From: Micropterus salmoides
Lineage: Eukaryota > Chordata > Actinopteri > Centrarchiformes > Centrarchidae
NCBI RefSeq assembly: GCF_014851395.1
Contig: NW_024040707.1
Span: forward strand, 8,406,187 to 8,470,186
Length of the DNA stretch: 64,000 nucleotides
Direction of reading: 5' to 3'
Position numbers and translations under genes: made by a program
In this document: positions 1 through 14,100 of the stretch, one piece after another
How positions within the stretch are numbered: position 1 is the first letter of the stretch
Layout of the letters: each line of letters starts with the position of its first letter
Notes under the pieces: model-generated
Told to the model about the DNA's origin: nothing
Databases searched by the model: none
The model's input: only the letters and a program-made list of their open reading frames with translations

Positions 1-3000
1 TAATCTGCTATGAGGCTTTTCACATGCATTCATTTTCATTCTATGATATACCACTTCTGCCCATTCATCTTCCTTCTGGAAAGAGACAGAATTTCAAATG
101 AATGGAAATTTCATTAAGTGTTACTGTGAAATGCATATGTATGACGTACGATAAGCATATTAGGTGCTACAAAGTCAAATCTACTGTCAACAGATGTAGC
201 AATCAGACACTTAACATAAGTGAAGAAGAATGATGTTGTTTTAACATCCATTTCATTCCATCTACCTTTTCAGCCCTGCCAACTAGGTGAGAGAGCCACA
301 TTCTTCTTAATCAAAAAATCGGAAATTATTACAGCCATACCTATAGTTAGAACTATATATTAAGCTAAGAGTGTAGTGACTGGCGACTGATATAAGTTAA
401 TCTAATATTATCATTCACAATAAAGTATAGATAGTACATCAGCAATTAAACACTCAAATATGAAATCAGGAGATAATCCACCCATGTGAGAGGCAGAGTA
501 TGTGTGAGAGGAATACAGAAAAAAAGGCATGTTGAAGGCATATAGAGATGGTGAGAGGCAGGCGGAGATGCAGTGTTAATGTTAATCAGAGAACAAGTTT
601 ACATGCAGCATCTTCAGTGTGCTGCCCACGTAACGTGGAAATTTCTCTGTGGAAAGCATTCAGAACCTCCATTTAATTTGCTGAATTAATATGTTTATTA
701 GTAATTCCATCGTTGACTCCCACTCCTCCACTGTTTTTTCCACATTCTCAACCTTTCCCCTCAGTTTTTACTCTCGTCTTCGCTCTTGTCGTCCCTTTCC
801 CCTCTGTATTGTGGCTAGTGATGGCACGGTACTCCATTTTCTCACTGGAGCTTACCGCAGAGAATGGGGCTCAATAATTAAGGACACCTTGCTTTGCTGG
901 AGCAACCACGTTGTACCACACTGCCGGTCTGTCTTGGATTTCCTCTGCACACACTGTACCTACAGTCTCTTATACGCACTTACACTATATCATACACATA
1001 CTCTGAACACTACTTACTGTAAAGCTTTAAATGGATGCTATCCACTTTTACTGCAAATAAACATGGGAAAGTTGTTGTCTCGTGTCAGTCTTTGCATCAA
1101 AATACCTGTCAATCAATTTAAGAATGACAGGAGGTTCTAATTAGTTTTCATCTTTTAAATTACAAGTCTGGTAATATTTTGTATGTTCCTACCAGTAAAA
1201 TCGGACAAAAAAAAGCCCAAACCAACAATCAATTGACCCTAGTTGTCATGGTTTAGCAACCTCTCCAGTCCTGGGGCTTGTACCTTCATGATGACCAATC
1301 GCTGACATGAACAAATCTACTGGCATCAATCAGAGCTTCATATTTTACAAACGAAGAGCAAACTGTAACACTCCAGAAATACGACAGTCTAAGTACACAG
1401 CTGCAGCTGACACACAGGGAGACAGAAAATTGCAGACAGTCTGAATGCCTAAATGACCTGGTTCATAATAATCCGCTGATTTGATGTGTTCTTATGGCGC
1501 CTAAGAAAATATTAGCCATATTCTTTCAGCTCGGCTGTCTGTCGGTGTTTCCACATTAAAAGTATTGGGCACTGAACAGCCTATCTTTTAAGAACTGACC
1601 ACTTCAAAAATGAGATTAATTCATCTAACACACTCAAAAGTGTTCCAAACATTGTTCTATATCAACTTCATAAAGCAATGAAACAAAAACTCCATTCATG
1701 CCATACAATGTGCTCAAACAGTGGTTGAAAGACTGGATCTCAACATTTAGGCTACTGAAAACTCACCTCATTACCTGCGCTCACATCGCAAAAAGTGGGG
1801 AGGAATATGACTGGTCTCTGTGATAGGCTATAAGATAGCTACTTACCTAAAATAAATAGCCTACGTTCATATTAAAATTAATTTCAATATCCCTACCAAA
1901 TTGCCCATAATATTCAACCTCACATAGAAAAATGAAACCCATTTATTTTAACGGCTGTGACTGGCTGTGTGAAACGGACTGTGGAGCAAATAAAAAATAT
2001 AAAACACATTTCAAAGCAAAGTAAGTAGGCATACTATAAAAACCTGTACAATAGTAGCTTACAAGGCTTTCAATCAGTCTCTGTAGGATATCGCTATATA
2101 AAATTTTCTCCACATCACCATAGCAAGCATAAAGGCAGCCTATTAAACAGTCTGTTGGATCTCCTACAGATGGTGATGTCATTTTCCAAGAGAGCTGATT
2201 TGTCAGTAGGTGGAAGCAGATTCTACAATCACCTCTCCTGTCTTAAACCCCAGCTTTCCAACCAGTCTCTGCCAGATCATCCGTTCACCCATGTGGTAAC
2301 ACACGCTATGGCCAGCCTTAGAGTTTTTGCCTAGTCTGCTGTTTGAATTTCTCATTTTGATCTTTTTCTGAGTGTTTTTTTGGACCAGCCCCTCGCCTGT
2401 CTGCCCGCTCTCAGCACCAGTCCCACAGAGAACTTCAAAGCACCATTCCCCCTTGTGGTTCAATAAAACCTGTACCTGTTTCTAACTGTGCCTCCTTGTC
2501 TGCTCCTGAATCCTAGACATCCCATCCTAACAGAAGTAACAAGTACTGTATTGCCTGTGTAGACAAAGCTTATAGCTTATACTTCTGCGCCATTGTTGAC
2601 ACCATCCTATTTAGATTTAGTCAACCCCCACATACACTGACCCGCAGCTGTAAATACTTACAAGAGCACCAAATATATGGCTAAAAGTAGTACCTATTTA
2701 TTCCTGTTAGAGTAACGCTTGCTAAAAACAGTGCCAAAGTGTGAAAAAAAAAATTTAAGTATACGTTTGTGACTTTTTTAAAAGATTCACGTCTTCAGTA
2801 AGAATAAATGGGTTTGGGGCTGAGTGCCACATACAGGCTGGGGAGGTTCAAAAATACTGAGAGACAAACTAATGCATTGCTTTTTGTGGTCTTTTCATGG
2901 CTTTTGTTGACAATAACAGACATTTAGAAGCCTATAGAGCCTTTAATAAACAATAATTTTGATCCACTGTACACATTAAACTTTGATTACTATTGCAGGC

Positions 3001-5186
3001 CAGTGAGAGAACATGAGGATAACATGCTAAAATGCCATGACAAATTAAAGTATATTTGTATCTTTGTCTGTGATTATGGTTTTCTTTTAAAAAATTGAGT
3101 GTGCTAGCTTGTGGAAATATTCCCCTCTAGAGAAAAGCATTCAATGACAGCTGAGTGGCGAGAGAAGTAAAGCTCTTCGCTACGACTCTTGGGATGCCTT
3201 GGGATGTACTTTCCCCCCACTGTAATATAAATGAGAATAGGAAGTGGGTTGGGTGACGTTGAGGTTCTTCAGTACGTTGGATCTCTCCTGTAGTCATGTC
3301 ATTTTGGTGAACTCACTATTAATCCATCTAGAACAACACTCAGAGTGACCCCTACATATAGCCAACACAGCTTTATTGCATAAGTAAATTAGGATAGTGT
3401 ATTCTAACACTAACATCAAACCACTAGGATCGGTTTACATACCACTAATTCACTGATACCAGAAAAGAGAGTAGGTTCTTATAGCATGGATTTCACTAGC
3501 CCATTATATATGATACCGGACTGCGGAGAGCTGACAGAAGACAAAAGAAAGGGGAAAATAGCAACAAAGCACAGCCGAGCAGCCTCATTCTACGTCCTGC
3601 ACAAACACAATTACTTCTTAGAGACGAGCTCAATTTGCCTATCATCATAGACGTGTGTGCTAGAGTCAGCTGGCTGGCTTGACTGTCGGCTTTTCTCTAA
3701 ATAGGCGATGAGGAAGACAACAACAGCAAAGAGCCATGTCAAATCGATAATCCCTTAAATTCTTCACAAAAATGGGGAGTGAAATGTAAAAGCTATAGGA
3801 CATTTAGCCCTCCAGGCTGCAACGGCAGGACCGAAGGATTATGCACCACTGTGTTCCTAATAAGAGAGGATAATGAAAATTTAGAGGTGACAAGGGGCCC
3901 TGCTGTCATGTGAAATAACAGCTCAATCCAGGTCCATTTGATGCTGTGTCACTTCAGTCCACTTCACTCTCTGTCTTTCAAACCCTTTCTCTGTTTACTT
4001 ATATGTGCAGTCTTTTCTGTCTGGCATTATTACTAATGTCGTTTTTTCAAATAGACATTAACGGAACGTTAACATCAGAATGAAGGTGCTGTTTGAAAGT
4101 ATAGCAGCTGCCTGCTCTCACTGTCTTGGCTTATTAGTCATGTAAACTTAATCAAAATCATACCCAGAGCAGCCAGGCTTTCAGAAAGCTTGTTCACAGG
4201 AATGTGGTTTATACATTCTGTACCTTTTGAGTATTGTTTGCCAATCCTTTAATCTGTTTTTATACATACATAGCAAACAAAGCAACTGAGGACACTTGGG
4301 CAAGGACTTGGCAGGTGTTTAAAGTTTTAGCACATCACCCCAACTCCCTCGGAAAACAATGTTCACCGGAGACACAGAGAGGGAAAAAAGTTAAGTTGAA
4401 CCACTTGTGAATGTTTTATAAGAAGGCCGAGCTTGGAGGATAAGTGAGACTGACACTGGCATTGAGAGAGGGCAGGGGAGAGACAGCACGAGAGAGAATA
4501 CATAATTATGCATAGAATTCAGATGTTTCTCATGATGAGAAAAGTGCATGGCCTTTATCTCACCATACTGTACTGTAGATGTACTCTAGCACTCATGCCT
4601 TATTCTGTGAAGTGTCTACACTGCAACACAGGGGAAAATCTGAATGCATCCACCCACAAGAAATAGAGGGAAGAACATACAGCTCTAAATCAATCCCCGT
4701 CCATCTGTCTATATGTACCAACATCCTACAGCCTTGGCTTTACAAGTTTTTGAAATGAGGACAGTGTTTTCGGTATCTGTATAACTATCCTCAGGGTATA
4801 TAAATGGATTTGGACTGAAATTAATCAAATCAAACAACTGCAATAGATTTGCAGAGCATACCGTGTTACTGAGGATTAAGGGACTTCTCTGAATATCATT
4901 GTGTATAATTTGTTTGTTTATAATACTTTATGTTATTCTTTCTTCTTTTTAATCATTTCAAAGTCAAAACAGGAATATTAATGTCAACGCAATTAGTTAC
5001 TAACAACAAGTTTTATTTTGTTGACTGTTTGCTATAAAAAGATATTAAGATATTTACTGTAATTCTAATTCACAAGTTTAATCAATACATTAAATTAATT
5101 ACTTTTAAATTCAGATGACACCAGCTGAAGCAAGCCATTATGTTACTACATGACATTATCGTCATGTTTATCTTAAAGTGTGCTAC
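1..5186 (-). other. plxna2 intron downstream of window exon 18
   Basis: No plexin coding segment could be read on either strand; the longest open frames lack codon bias and known motifs. The stretch is AT-rich unique-looking sequence. The only suggestive structure is a possible retroelement 3' end at about 2370-2532. Confidence 0.7.
2370..2532 (+). repeat. possible retroelement 3' end or LTR fragment
   Basis: A relatively GC-rich block contains a polyadenylation signal (aataaa, about 2463) followed by a pyrimidine-rich segment ending catcctaaca. It resembles in style the 3' ends of fish retroelements. No partner repeat, coding remnant or target duplication was found, so it could equally be unique intron sequence. 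Confidence 0.2.
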
Positions 5187-5455
5187 CTGCGCAGCAGCAG
5201 TTTGGGGTGGTTCTTGCTCTCCAGGTTGCGGTCGATGAGGTCTGACAGCAGGTGTTTAAGGACATCGGTGGCGTACTCCAGTCGCCCCTGCAGGGCTGTC
5301 ATGATAAGTGAAGCCACGTTGCCGCGGTCCCTCATGGAGAAAGAGCGCTGCATTTCCAGTGTTCGGATGAAGGTGAGCAGGAACACTTTGTTGTTGATGA
5401 GTTGGCCAAACAGCTTCAGGGCCTTCTCCACATTCTGCTGGCCATTCCCAGACAC
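5187..5455 (-). CDS. plxna2: plxna2 window exon 18: N-terminal part of the GAP domain
   Basis: 269 nt, acceptor ctgtccag, donor GTAGCA. It reads VSGNGQQNVEKALKLFGQLI, NNKVFLLTFIRTLEMQRSFS, MRDRGNVASLIMTALQGRLE, YATDVLKHLLSDLIDRNLES and KNHPKLLLR plus two bases of the next codon, presumably arginine. The paired arginines at this end are, from knowledge of plexin biochemistry, the first arginine-finger pair of the GAP catalytic site; the second arginine is split by the intron. The next exon lies before position 1. Confidence 0.96.
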
Positions 5456-8060
5456 CTGGACAGAAGAGGGATGGAGGTTAATGCATTAATGTTAAAAGGT
5501 TTCCAGCATTTATTTGACTAATAAATGGCCAGAAATCATTTGAATAGTAATGAGGTTTGGAAAATGATTTCTGCTCTTCAACTTTCATCTTGACCTTCTC
5601 TCATACAAAACAAAGATTTTTCCAAAGGCAACAAAAGCCTAACTCATGTTTCAATCCAGGCAGAGAAAAGTTCCCAATCACAGTGAGTAACTGAGAAGAT
5701 ATTCAATTATTGACCCAGGTCTATTAAAAAAGCACTGTACCCTGAGCTGAATGTCAAATAACTTGCCTGTCAATAACTCGCCTGAGTCCATCTCCGTAAC
5801 AAAACGTACTTTCTTTGTATTTGTGTGAGTATACATCATAGTTTGTCAAAACTTTGCATATGTAATTTGGGTCCTTTTGATAAGAAAATCTGTCACAGAA
5901 AAAGCCTATCTTATGCAGATTACTGAACATCACTGTACTTAGAAGTGAACACATATTGCTTTTGACTTCTATACCACACAGGGCAAGTCTGATTTAAGCC
6001 ACCACCCCTCTACCTAACCAGGCCTGGTAAAACAATCCCATCCTGCATCACACACAATCTACAAATAAAATGGTGGACCTCTATCATGATGCATCTCTTT
6101 ATTGCTGATAATGTCATCTTCCGGACCCTTCTCTGTGTTCCACATAAAATAAACTCATTTACCAGCCCCACTCTGGTCTCATGAAGAGGAGTGAAAAGTG
6201 TTAACCAGCCAGTTTTTCCCCCAATGGAGGAACCCACAGTCCTGCCTGAGGATTGGGAACTATACACTTCATTACCCCTCATACTGCAGCCACTGGTGGA
6301 TGAAATAGCCCTGTGCTGGGACCCTGTTTTCCATGTGGGAGCTTGCATGTGAGGTGTACATACGTGTGTGTGTATATGCTGCTCAGCATGATTTGCTAAT
6401 GTGTGTATGAGCGTGAGACCAGAGGGTGGAAAGGATAAGTGGCACACTGGTATCCTTTCCCCCTCAAGCACTTCACCGCTTATGGAGGTTGCCCTGCAGG
6501 GAGAGTGATAAGGGCAGACACAACACTCCCTCTCTATCTCTCTTTTTACCTCAGTTTGACTTTCTCTTGCCCTTTCTTAACACATGCTTGTATGTCTCAG
6601 TTATCTTCTTTCGAATTTCTCTTTTTCTTGCTCTCTCTCTGTCTCTCGTTACCTCCAGCTCTCTGAGGACAGGATGATCCTCTATCCCGGGGAAGAGGAC
6701 CCTCATAGCGTATGTCCTGTAGTCCAGATGGGGGATACCAGCTCTGTCCAGGTCACTGGTCAGCTCATTGATGTCTGTCTGCAGCTCAGCAAAGGCTGGG
6801 AGAGAAGGAAGACAAGAAAGAGAGACAAGTTGAAGGGGAATACTTGAGACATGCAGCATACGAATAAAAACGTTCTTTAATCCCCAAGGACCAAATATGT
6901 GAATCCTTCTTATCTTCATGGTGTTTACTACAGTGATGATGAAGTAGACAGTTAAAGTCCAATCTAGTCTTCGTGTCAGAGAAACTCAATATTTCACATC
7001 TCTCCCTTTAAAAACACAGAGCTCACTCTCTTTGACACACACCTCCCTTTCTCACTCATTTTTATCTACCAGCCAGTAAATTGGCTGTAGCTAAGGCCCC
7101 AAAGAGTTTGTGTCATCTCAGTGTGAGGCTGCAGGTGAGCACTAGTTAATTGGCTCCATCCTGACTGACTCCTGTTCAGGCCCACAGCTCTGTTGCTCTG
7201 CTTTGCCGCCCTTGGGGAGGCTCCCTGTCTGCAGCCTATCACAGGAGCAGCAGCAGTCCCCTAAAACCCTCCCCATCTCCAACCAGTCTTAGCCCTCACC
7301 TCCTGGCCCCTGCTCTCCTGTGACTCCTGGGTTTACACACCAACACATGGGCTCACAGACACACATGGAGTGTATATACTCATAAGGAGGAACCCAGGTA
7401 CCCATCTAAATCCACCCTGCGGGGCAGTACACTCCTGGCCACTGCTAATGGTTAAAACATTAATCTTCTCCTTTCCCAAGGGTGCCTGTGTGTGACTGAT
7501 TCCCCCTGTTTGCCAGCTCTGTCTATCTGCCAGCCTGTCTGTCTATCTGTCTGTCATTTAACCATTCTGGAAGTTTGTAGCAATAGGATGTTTTTTTAAC
7601 TGCATAATAACACTGGGAGAGCCGATCAGGGGTGGCTGGAGGGGATAAATAATAAGCTCCTCTCTGGATGATGAAATCCCTTGAACACTCTCAAACATAA
7701 ATCTCACTTTTGCTATCTCAGTGAATGGCTATAATGACCCCAGTGATGACATCATGGGGCCAACCAGTGTTTATTTGAAAGCATTCATATACTCAGTGTT
7801 GCTCTTGGTGAACTACAGTTTTGGAGTGGTCAGTCTGACGTTATGTATGGTCCTTCCACTGGGTAGAATGTCAGAGGTCAGATGGACTACTGTGCCCTCT
7901 CTTAACCATGAGACACAAGGGAGGAGTGTCTTTCAAAGCAGCTGTGTGTCCGATACTCTAGCAGTGACACTGACAACTTGGGATGAAATGCTCAATGGCA
8001 TTTGTTCTTCAGTTTTGACCAGAATTCTCGCACACAAACACATACACAAGTATATACGAA

Positions 8061-8103
<43 letters not shown>

Positions 8104-11100
8104 CTTAAAATGATAAATGTGGAATTACCTCTCCAGTTAAGTCTGAAATAAAATGTAATAAGCATAATGTGTCTCTTGCTGGGAGGAAGTTGAGGTTACT
8201 CTAATGAGAAGATATGCCAGTATGTATCCAGCATGCAAACTAGAAAGCAGTAAGAACTGCAAAGACTCACTACATGACAAGATGGGTCATATTCAGGGCT
8301 AACTGATTTAATCTATGTGTTGTGATATATAACCAGGATGACTCACTGACCCAGATTTGGAGACATTTTCACTGCATTATTTAACATACACAGACCACCA
8401 GTAATTGACTTACTCTACTATATGCACAAATACATATTTCTGCCTGTTATGTGATTACAGTCTGCACAAGTGAAATGCATTCACCGGCCCCATTCAGCTA
8501 CATGAGTGATAGAGCAGCCTCTGAAATTACTGTCTGTAAATGGGATATTCCGAGCAAAGTAGACTCATAATCAAACTCAAGCTACAATCTATTCTACTCC
8601 ACAGCATTCAGGATGTAACCACAGACTATATTATCTAACACTAACCTTCTTTGCACTCTAGGGCAACTCGTGACTCCAGGTTGTCCATTTGCATCTGTAA
8701 GCGCTTCAGGGTGAGGTCATTTTCACGTGACTTTCGCTTGTACGCGATGAGGACGAGGATGACAATGATGAGGAGGAGGCCTCCACCAGCTGCAATGCTG
8801 ACAATGGCCGGAAGGGTCAGCAGGCTGTCAGACATGATGTGGACGGCACCCGGAGAGACGTGGAGACCGCCTACCTGAACCTGTGGAGAGACACAAACGC
8901 ACATAATCACAACAGATCTTAAATCAGTGCAGTTAAGAAATTCCTTAAATAATAAACACAGACATTTCCTAATGTTTCAACAAAATCCAGTCACTGGTCT
9001 TGAGATCTATATCACATTATAACTACACACAGCAATGCATAAGCCAAGTTTCAGAAATCCTGCCAAAACATAGGTAAATATTGTCTGCTGAAATTGATAC
9101 TAAGTGCAAACACACGCGGCCACCTACACGCTGCTGTTGAGAGGGAAATAGTCCGGGGCTTGCACTCAATAAGCGAGCAGGAAACTAAAAATAATTGCAG
9201 TGGATACTGGCAGAACCTTTTGACAGTTACAGCACACTCTTGCTGCTCTCCCTTTAACCTCTTTGCTTCAGCTGAATGAACAATGATGAGAGCACGAATA
9301 ATAGAGTTTAGAGGTCAACTCTTATGAGGAAGAAATCACAAATACAGGGATAGATGGATACAGAGTGGGAGAGAAAGTTTGGAAGATAGACACTAACAAT
9401 CACACAAACACAGACAGACCATTACCCATACTGACCATGACTTTGTATTGTCCGGTGAGGTTGGGCGGCTCACACAGCAGCTGGCTCTCAGACACAGTTA
9501 CAGAGCAGGGAGTCTCTCCTATCAGCACAGTGTAGTTCAGCTTCACCCCTCCTGATGCTGGGGGAACCAGGTTTCTGCCCTGTGGGCATGTGGAGTTGGA
9601 CAGCAGGGTGCGAAATTAGGAGAAAACGCGGACACACAAACATATGGCTCAATGAAGATCACACCATTTTAAAACCTGCGAAGCCAGTATGTCCCCTAAT
9701 TACACTGTAATTTAGATCCCTTGGTTTGGGCACATCTGTGGCCAAATGTGAATACATACTGAGATGAAACAAGGCGATATATTTCACAGTAGCATTAAGT
9801 GGGAACAGCTGGCAATCAGGACAAAAAAAATTAAATGTATTCCTCAATTAAGTCTTTCAAGTTCCTCAAGAAGATGAGTCGGTGTCTTGCCCAGGGACAC
9901 TGTCATAAGTATATTGTGGGGGATGAACCTGTAAATGTTCTGTAGATTTGAAAGCATACCAATCTGTATTTCCAGTACCTTGAGAATGATGGGTGAGCCT
10001 GGTTTTTGCTCCAGGACACCACTGTTGCTGAGGGGCTCAAAGTAAGGGTTTGGGTAGTAGAGGAGATTGGTGTTGTTGTAGACGAGCAGTGCCGCGACGT
10101 TGTTGAAGATGAACCCAAACTCATCCGCATGCTTTACTGTATCCACACCTGGATGGTACTCTGCCATCAGGGAGGGAGCGAAGCAGTTCATACTAGTGGT
10201 GTTCAATACTTTACACACCTAGGGAGGATGAACAATGACAGGAGAAAAAATGTGTTAGGGAGAAAATCCACTTTTTGAGGTTCTATTGGGGGTGTGTTAC
10301 AGTCAAACAGTCTACACATCATGCTATGGTAAGCTGAGCTCCCTGAAATGAAACAAGAAATGTGATTCTGTCATCCAGGATAAACACAGACAGTTCAGCA
10401 CAGCTAAAATGTTTGGTTTTCTTTTTCTTTGGCTCCCAAATAAAACAAGTTTCAAGCTGGTCTGTTGTAAACCCTTCTGTTGGTTAGAACCTAAAAGTGT
10501 GATCTTAACTGAAACACACTGGTATCAACATGAACCCTACAGCGGCGTAATTATTGGCATATAAAATCCTAATTCTTTTTAGAGAAAAGGATTTATTGTC
10601 TGTCATTAAATACATCTTTATTGGAGAGGAAGCCTCCATAAAATTGAAAATAAATTTCTGCTACTGCGTCATTGAAAAACACTGGAGGACAACAACCACA
10701 AAGGAAGGAGGCATTGCTTCTCTGTCTCCTCAGGTAGAGGTTGAGCTATGGCTCTTTTATTACTTCTCTCCAGTTTTCCCAGATGAGAGACCTGTCTTCC
10801 ATCCATCCTCCCTGGCTCAGCTCTAGAGGGAAGGGGAGAGAGAATTGATTGCTGCACAGCACTCTGCTCAGTGAGGTTTTTATCTCCTTTCACTCCCTCC
10901 CAGCTCTCTCTCTGGGGAAGAAACTTAATTAGAGGTAAATATCATCAAAGTTGATGAACGTTAGTGACTACCATGCCTCCTACCTGTTGTCTGCTGCTCA
11001 GGAGCAAGCAAGGGAGATCGATGCAAACTCATTCTGTGTAGGCTACACCAATTATATTTTTCCAGCACGGTGTAAGGCAAGTTGAGGGAGTGTGGCCGTC

Positions 11101-14100
11101 GAAGTGGAAGAAGAGACTGGTTTCCTTATTCACTTTGCTCTTGGATATAGACTATAGAGTGTTTGTGTGAATTTACCATGTAGAGCGTTGTAAAGATCTA
11201 AATAAACAAAAAAATTTGATTCAAGAACTTGGTTATACTGTATGTGAGATGGTAGGCTGCAAGTAATGCTTATTTTAATAATCAGTTCATCAGTTGACTA
11301 TTACCAGTGCTATTATGTTCTCAGTTAATTAAATAATGGTTTGGCCTATTAAGTCAAGAAACTAAACTAAACTAAAGATGTGCTACAATTTCCTAAGCCA
11401 AAGGTGACATCATCCAAGGTCTTGTTTTGTCAGACCCACTGTCCAAACCCCAAAGATATTCAGTTTACATAAAATACAGAAAAGCAACATTTTGAGCAGC
11501 TTAAACAAAACAATGTTTGATATTTTTGTATGACAATTACATAAACAATTATTGGATTCAACCTAAATAGTTGGTGATTAGTTTTCTGTCAGTAGACTAA
11601 ACAATAAATTGAGGAAATGCTTCAGCTCAATATAAATTGTCAGCTGATTGGAAGTTTTTGCAAAATCCGGGCTTATGGCTGAAAGAAACACGATTCCAAC
11701 ATTACAACTGTCACCACAACGTATAGGAGGAATACAACTACCAGCTGTACTAAAAGGCCTGAATGTTCTGTAGTAGCTTTCCCTGGTGTTGTGACATTTT
11801 TCTTTAGAATTCCCACTTTACAAGCTTCAGTAGCAGCGCATGACAAGAGCGAGAAGATAAGCCCTTTTTAAAAATAGATAGCACAACCAGATAGGACTCC
11901 TGACATACTTTCACCAAGTTTAGGTTCTGTGAATGCATGGGCGTCACTTCACTGTAAGCCAGAAGTAACTAATGGAATATGAACAGCGTTGTTTTAAAAA
12001 TTAAATATGCATATCTAAAAGCCATACATACACACTCACAACAAAATAACTAGTAAAACAACGTGTGATAACATTGTTGGTCACAGTATAACACTGACTC
12101 AGTGCTTTGTAGAAAAGACTGAATTATTAATAATGAGTTAATAATGTGTTTTGTTTCCCATAATGCATATACAGCATTTAGGAATGTAACATTTCTTTTA
12201 CCCACTCATATGTTGTCCTGATCAGTGTCTGGGAATTAAATAGTTTAATGGAAGAGTTCAAGTTAAGTTTGATACGGCTTGCTTTCTTACCGTTGGCATG
12301 GTGACATGTTATATAGACAGGCCCAGATGCTCCGGCAGCAACCTCGTGACTGTCACGTTGGAATAGTGAGACATTTGCAAGTCAACTACAGATTTGACTA
12401 CCATCTGCTCTGCTGGAGATGGATACTGTGGGGGTATTTTCTACAGTGTCCTCCCTTTCTCTCCTCTTATTCTCTCTTTTTTCTTAAATAAATCCTTTCC
12501 TTTGCTGAATCCTGTCAGGATAGAAAATGGCTGCTATAATGTAGGATGTTTTTCAGACTATATGGCAGTGAGTGTGACGTATGTAAATCCAAAGCGAAGA
12601 GCGAGTAAATTCTGATGGGTAAATGGCATTGTGGGATTTGATAAAGAAAATGGGGTATTTGGGTTCCTCTGTGGGTGGGGCAATAAATATCTGTATTTCA
12701 AAGCACCATAACACATTTGGATGACTTCTGCCTTTCAATAGATAGATATAATGAAGTAGTTTTTATTAATTTACAGCGCTTTATGTTTACACTACAATGG
12801 GATTTATAAGGATTTCTAAATACTAAATAATAAGATTACCACTCCATCTACTTCTCAGTAGAATGCTGCAATATACAGTCATAACATTACACTGTTTAGA
12901 TTCCAAACAACATGTTTTCTAGCTCTAGCAAATCACATTAAAAACAGTATATAACAATAGCACATATACTCCTTTAGGCCATGTGGAGAAAGAAGCTACA
13001 CATTGTTCAGCATTGATAAAGTGAATTGAGGTCAACAAATAGAGAAAATAATTGGAATCTTGGCCTCATCTGTCTTCCTTCTCTAGTGTTGGATGGAGCC
13101 AGGGTGTTTTAAGGCAGTAACACTCCAACCCCTCTGGCTGAATACATTACCATGATCTACTGTGCTGCAACAACCCACTCAACAATTCAAAGGTCTCTGG
13201 CCACGGTAGTAGTGAGAGAGACAGAGGGAGAGAGTGAGAGAGGAAGAAGGGATAAGATGCACTGGCTGTGGAGATGTGCGTAGGAGAAATGTGAGGGATC
13301 ACAGAGTCAAAGGTCATCTGGAGGCTAACATTCAATAGCTAGTCACTGGCTGTTCTGCTGTTCCTGTACTTTGTTACTCCTACACTGTGTCTATTTTCCT
13401 GCCTGCCTGCTGTTCCAACCAACTGCTAATACAGTACTGGCATTAGTTCTAACTTCAGCTCTGATCCGTCCAACCGTATTAAAGCTACTGCAAAGCCAGA
13501 GCCAGTAGTTTTATTTTCCTCTAAGATGCATGCCACGCTGGAACTGAAAAATCATTTGCTGGTCTTGTGATGAGGGTGTGACTAATTTCAGACATCCTCT
13601 GTAAGCACAGCTTCATGCATTAACAAGTGGCTTTTCTTCTTTTAAAGTCAACATCAAAGCTATGCAACAGAGAAAGTCAAAGAGGAAACAGTGGAAGCCC
13701 TCTAGACTGTGGACACTCAAGATGCCATGCAGAGTCATGAACCACTCGCAATGCTGATATTGTTGATAGAGATGCATGGCATTGTAAGACACATACATAC
13801 AATACAGAATACAAAATCATTCTGAAAATGTAAACTGCAAGTTCTGAATGTCATTTCTTGGCGCCTCTAGGGCTCAGTATATCAGACCAATCAGCCTGAT
13901 TGGCCTAGACATGATAGGAGTCTGACACACCCATGCTGAACACATCCTATGATTAGTAGCAGCTGCAGATGCACCTGATGTGCCAAGCCTGACACTCAGT
14001 CCAGGCATCTTAAGTGTCACAAATATGGTAGATGAAATCATTCTGGGGCAGGGAAATGTTCTAGAGCTAGAAAATAACCCTTTTAGCTTTAATCAAGATT

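Noticed and set aside
691..1140. 149-codon plus-strand open frame
   Set aside because: Low-complexity, no recognisable domain or splice context; chance open frame in intron.
5178..5489. Plus-strand open frame of 103 codons
   Set aside because: It is the antisense shadow of plxna2 window exon 18, which has a perfect plexin match and splice borders.
6010..6471. 153-codon minus-strand open frame between plexin exons
   Set aside because: It lies in an intron, has no homology that I recognise, and does not fit the phase of the flanking exons.
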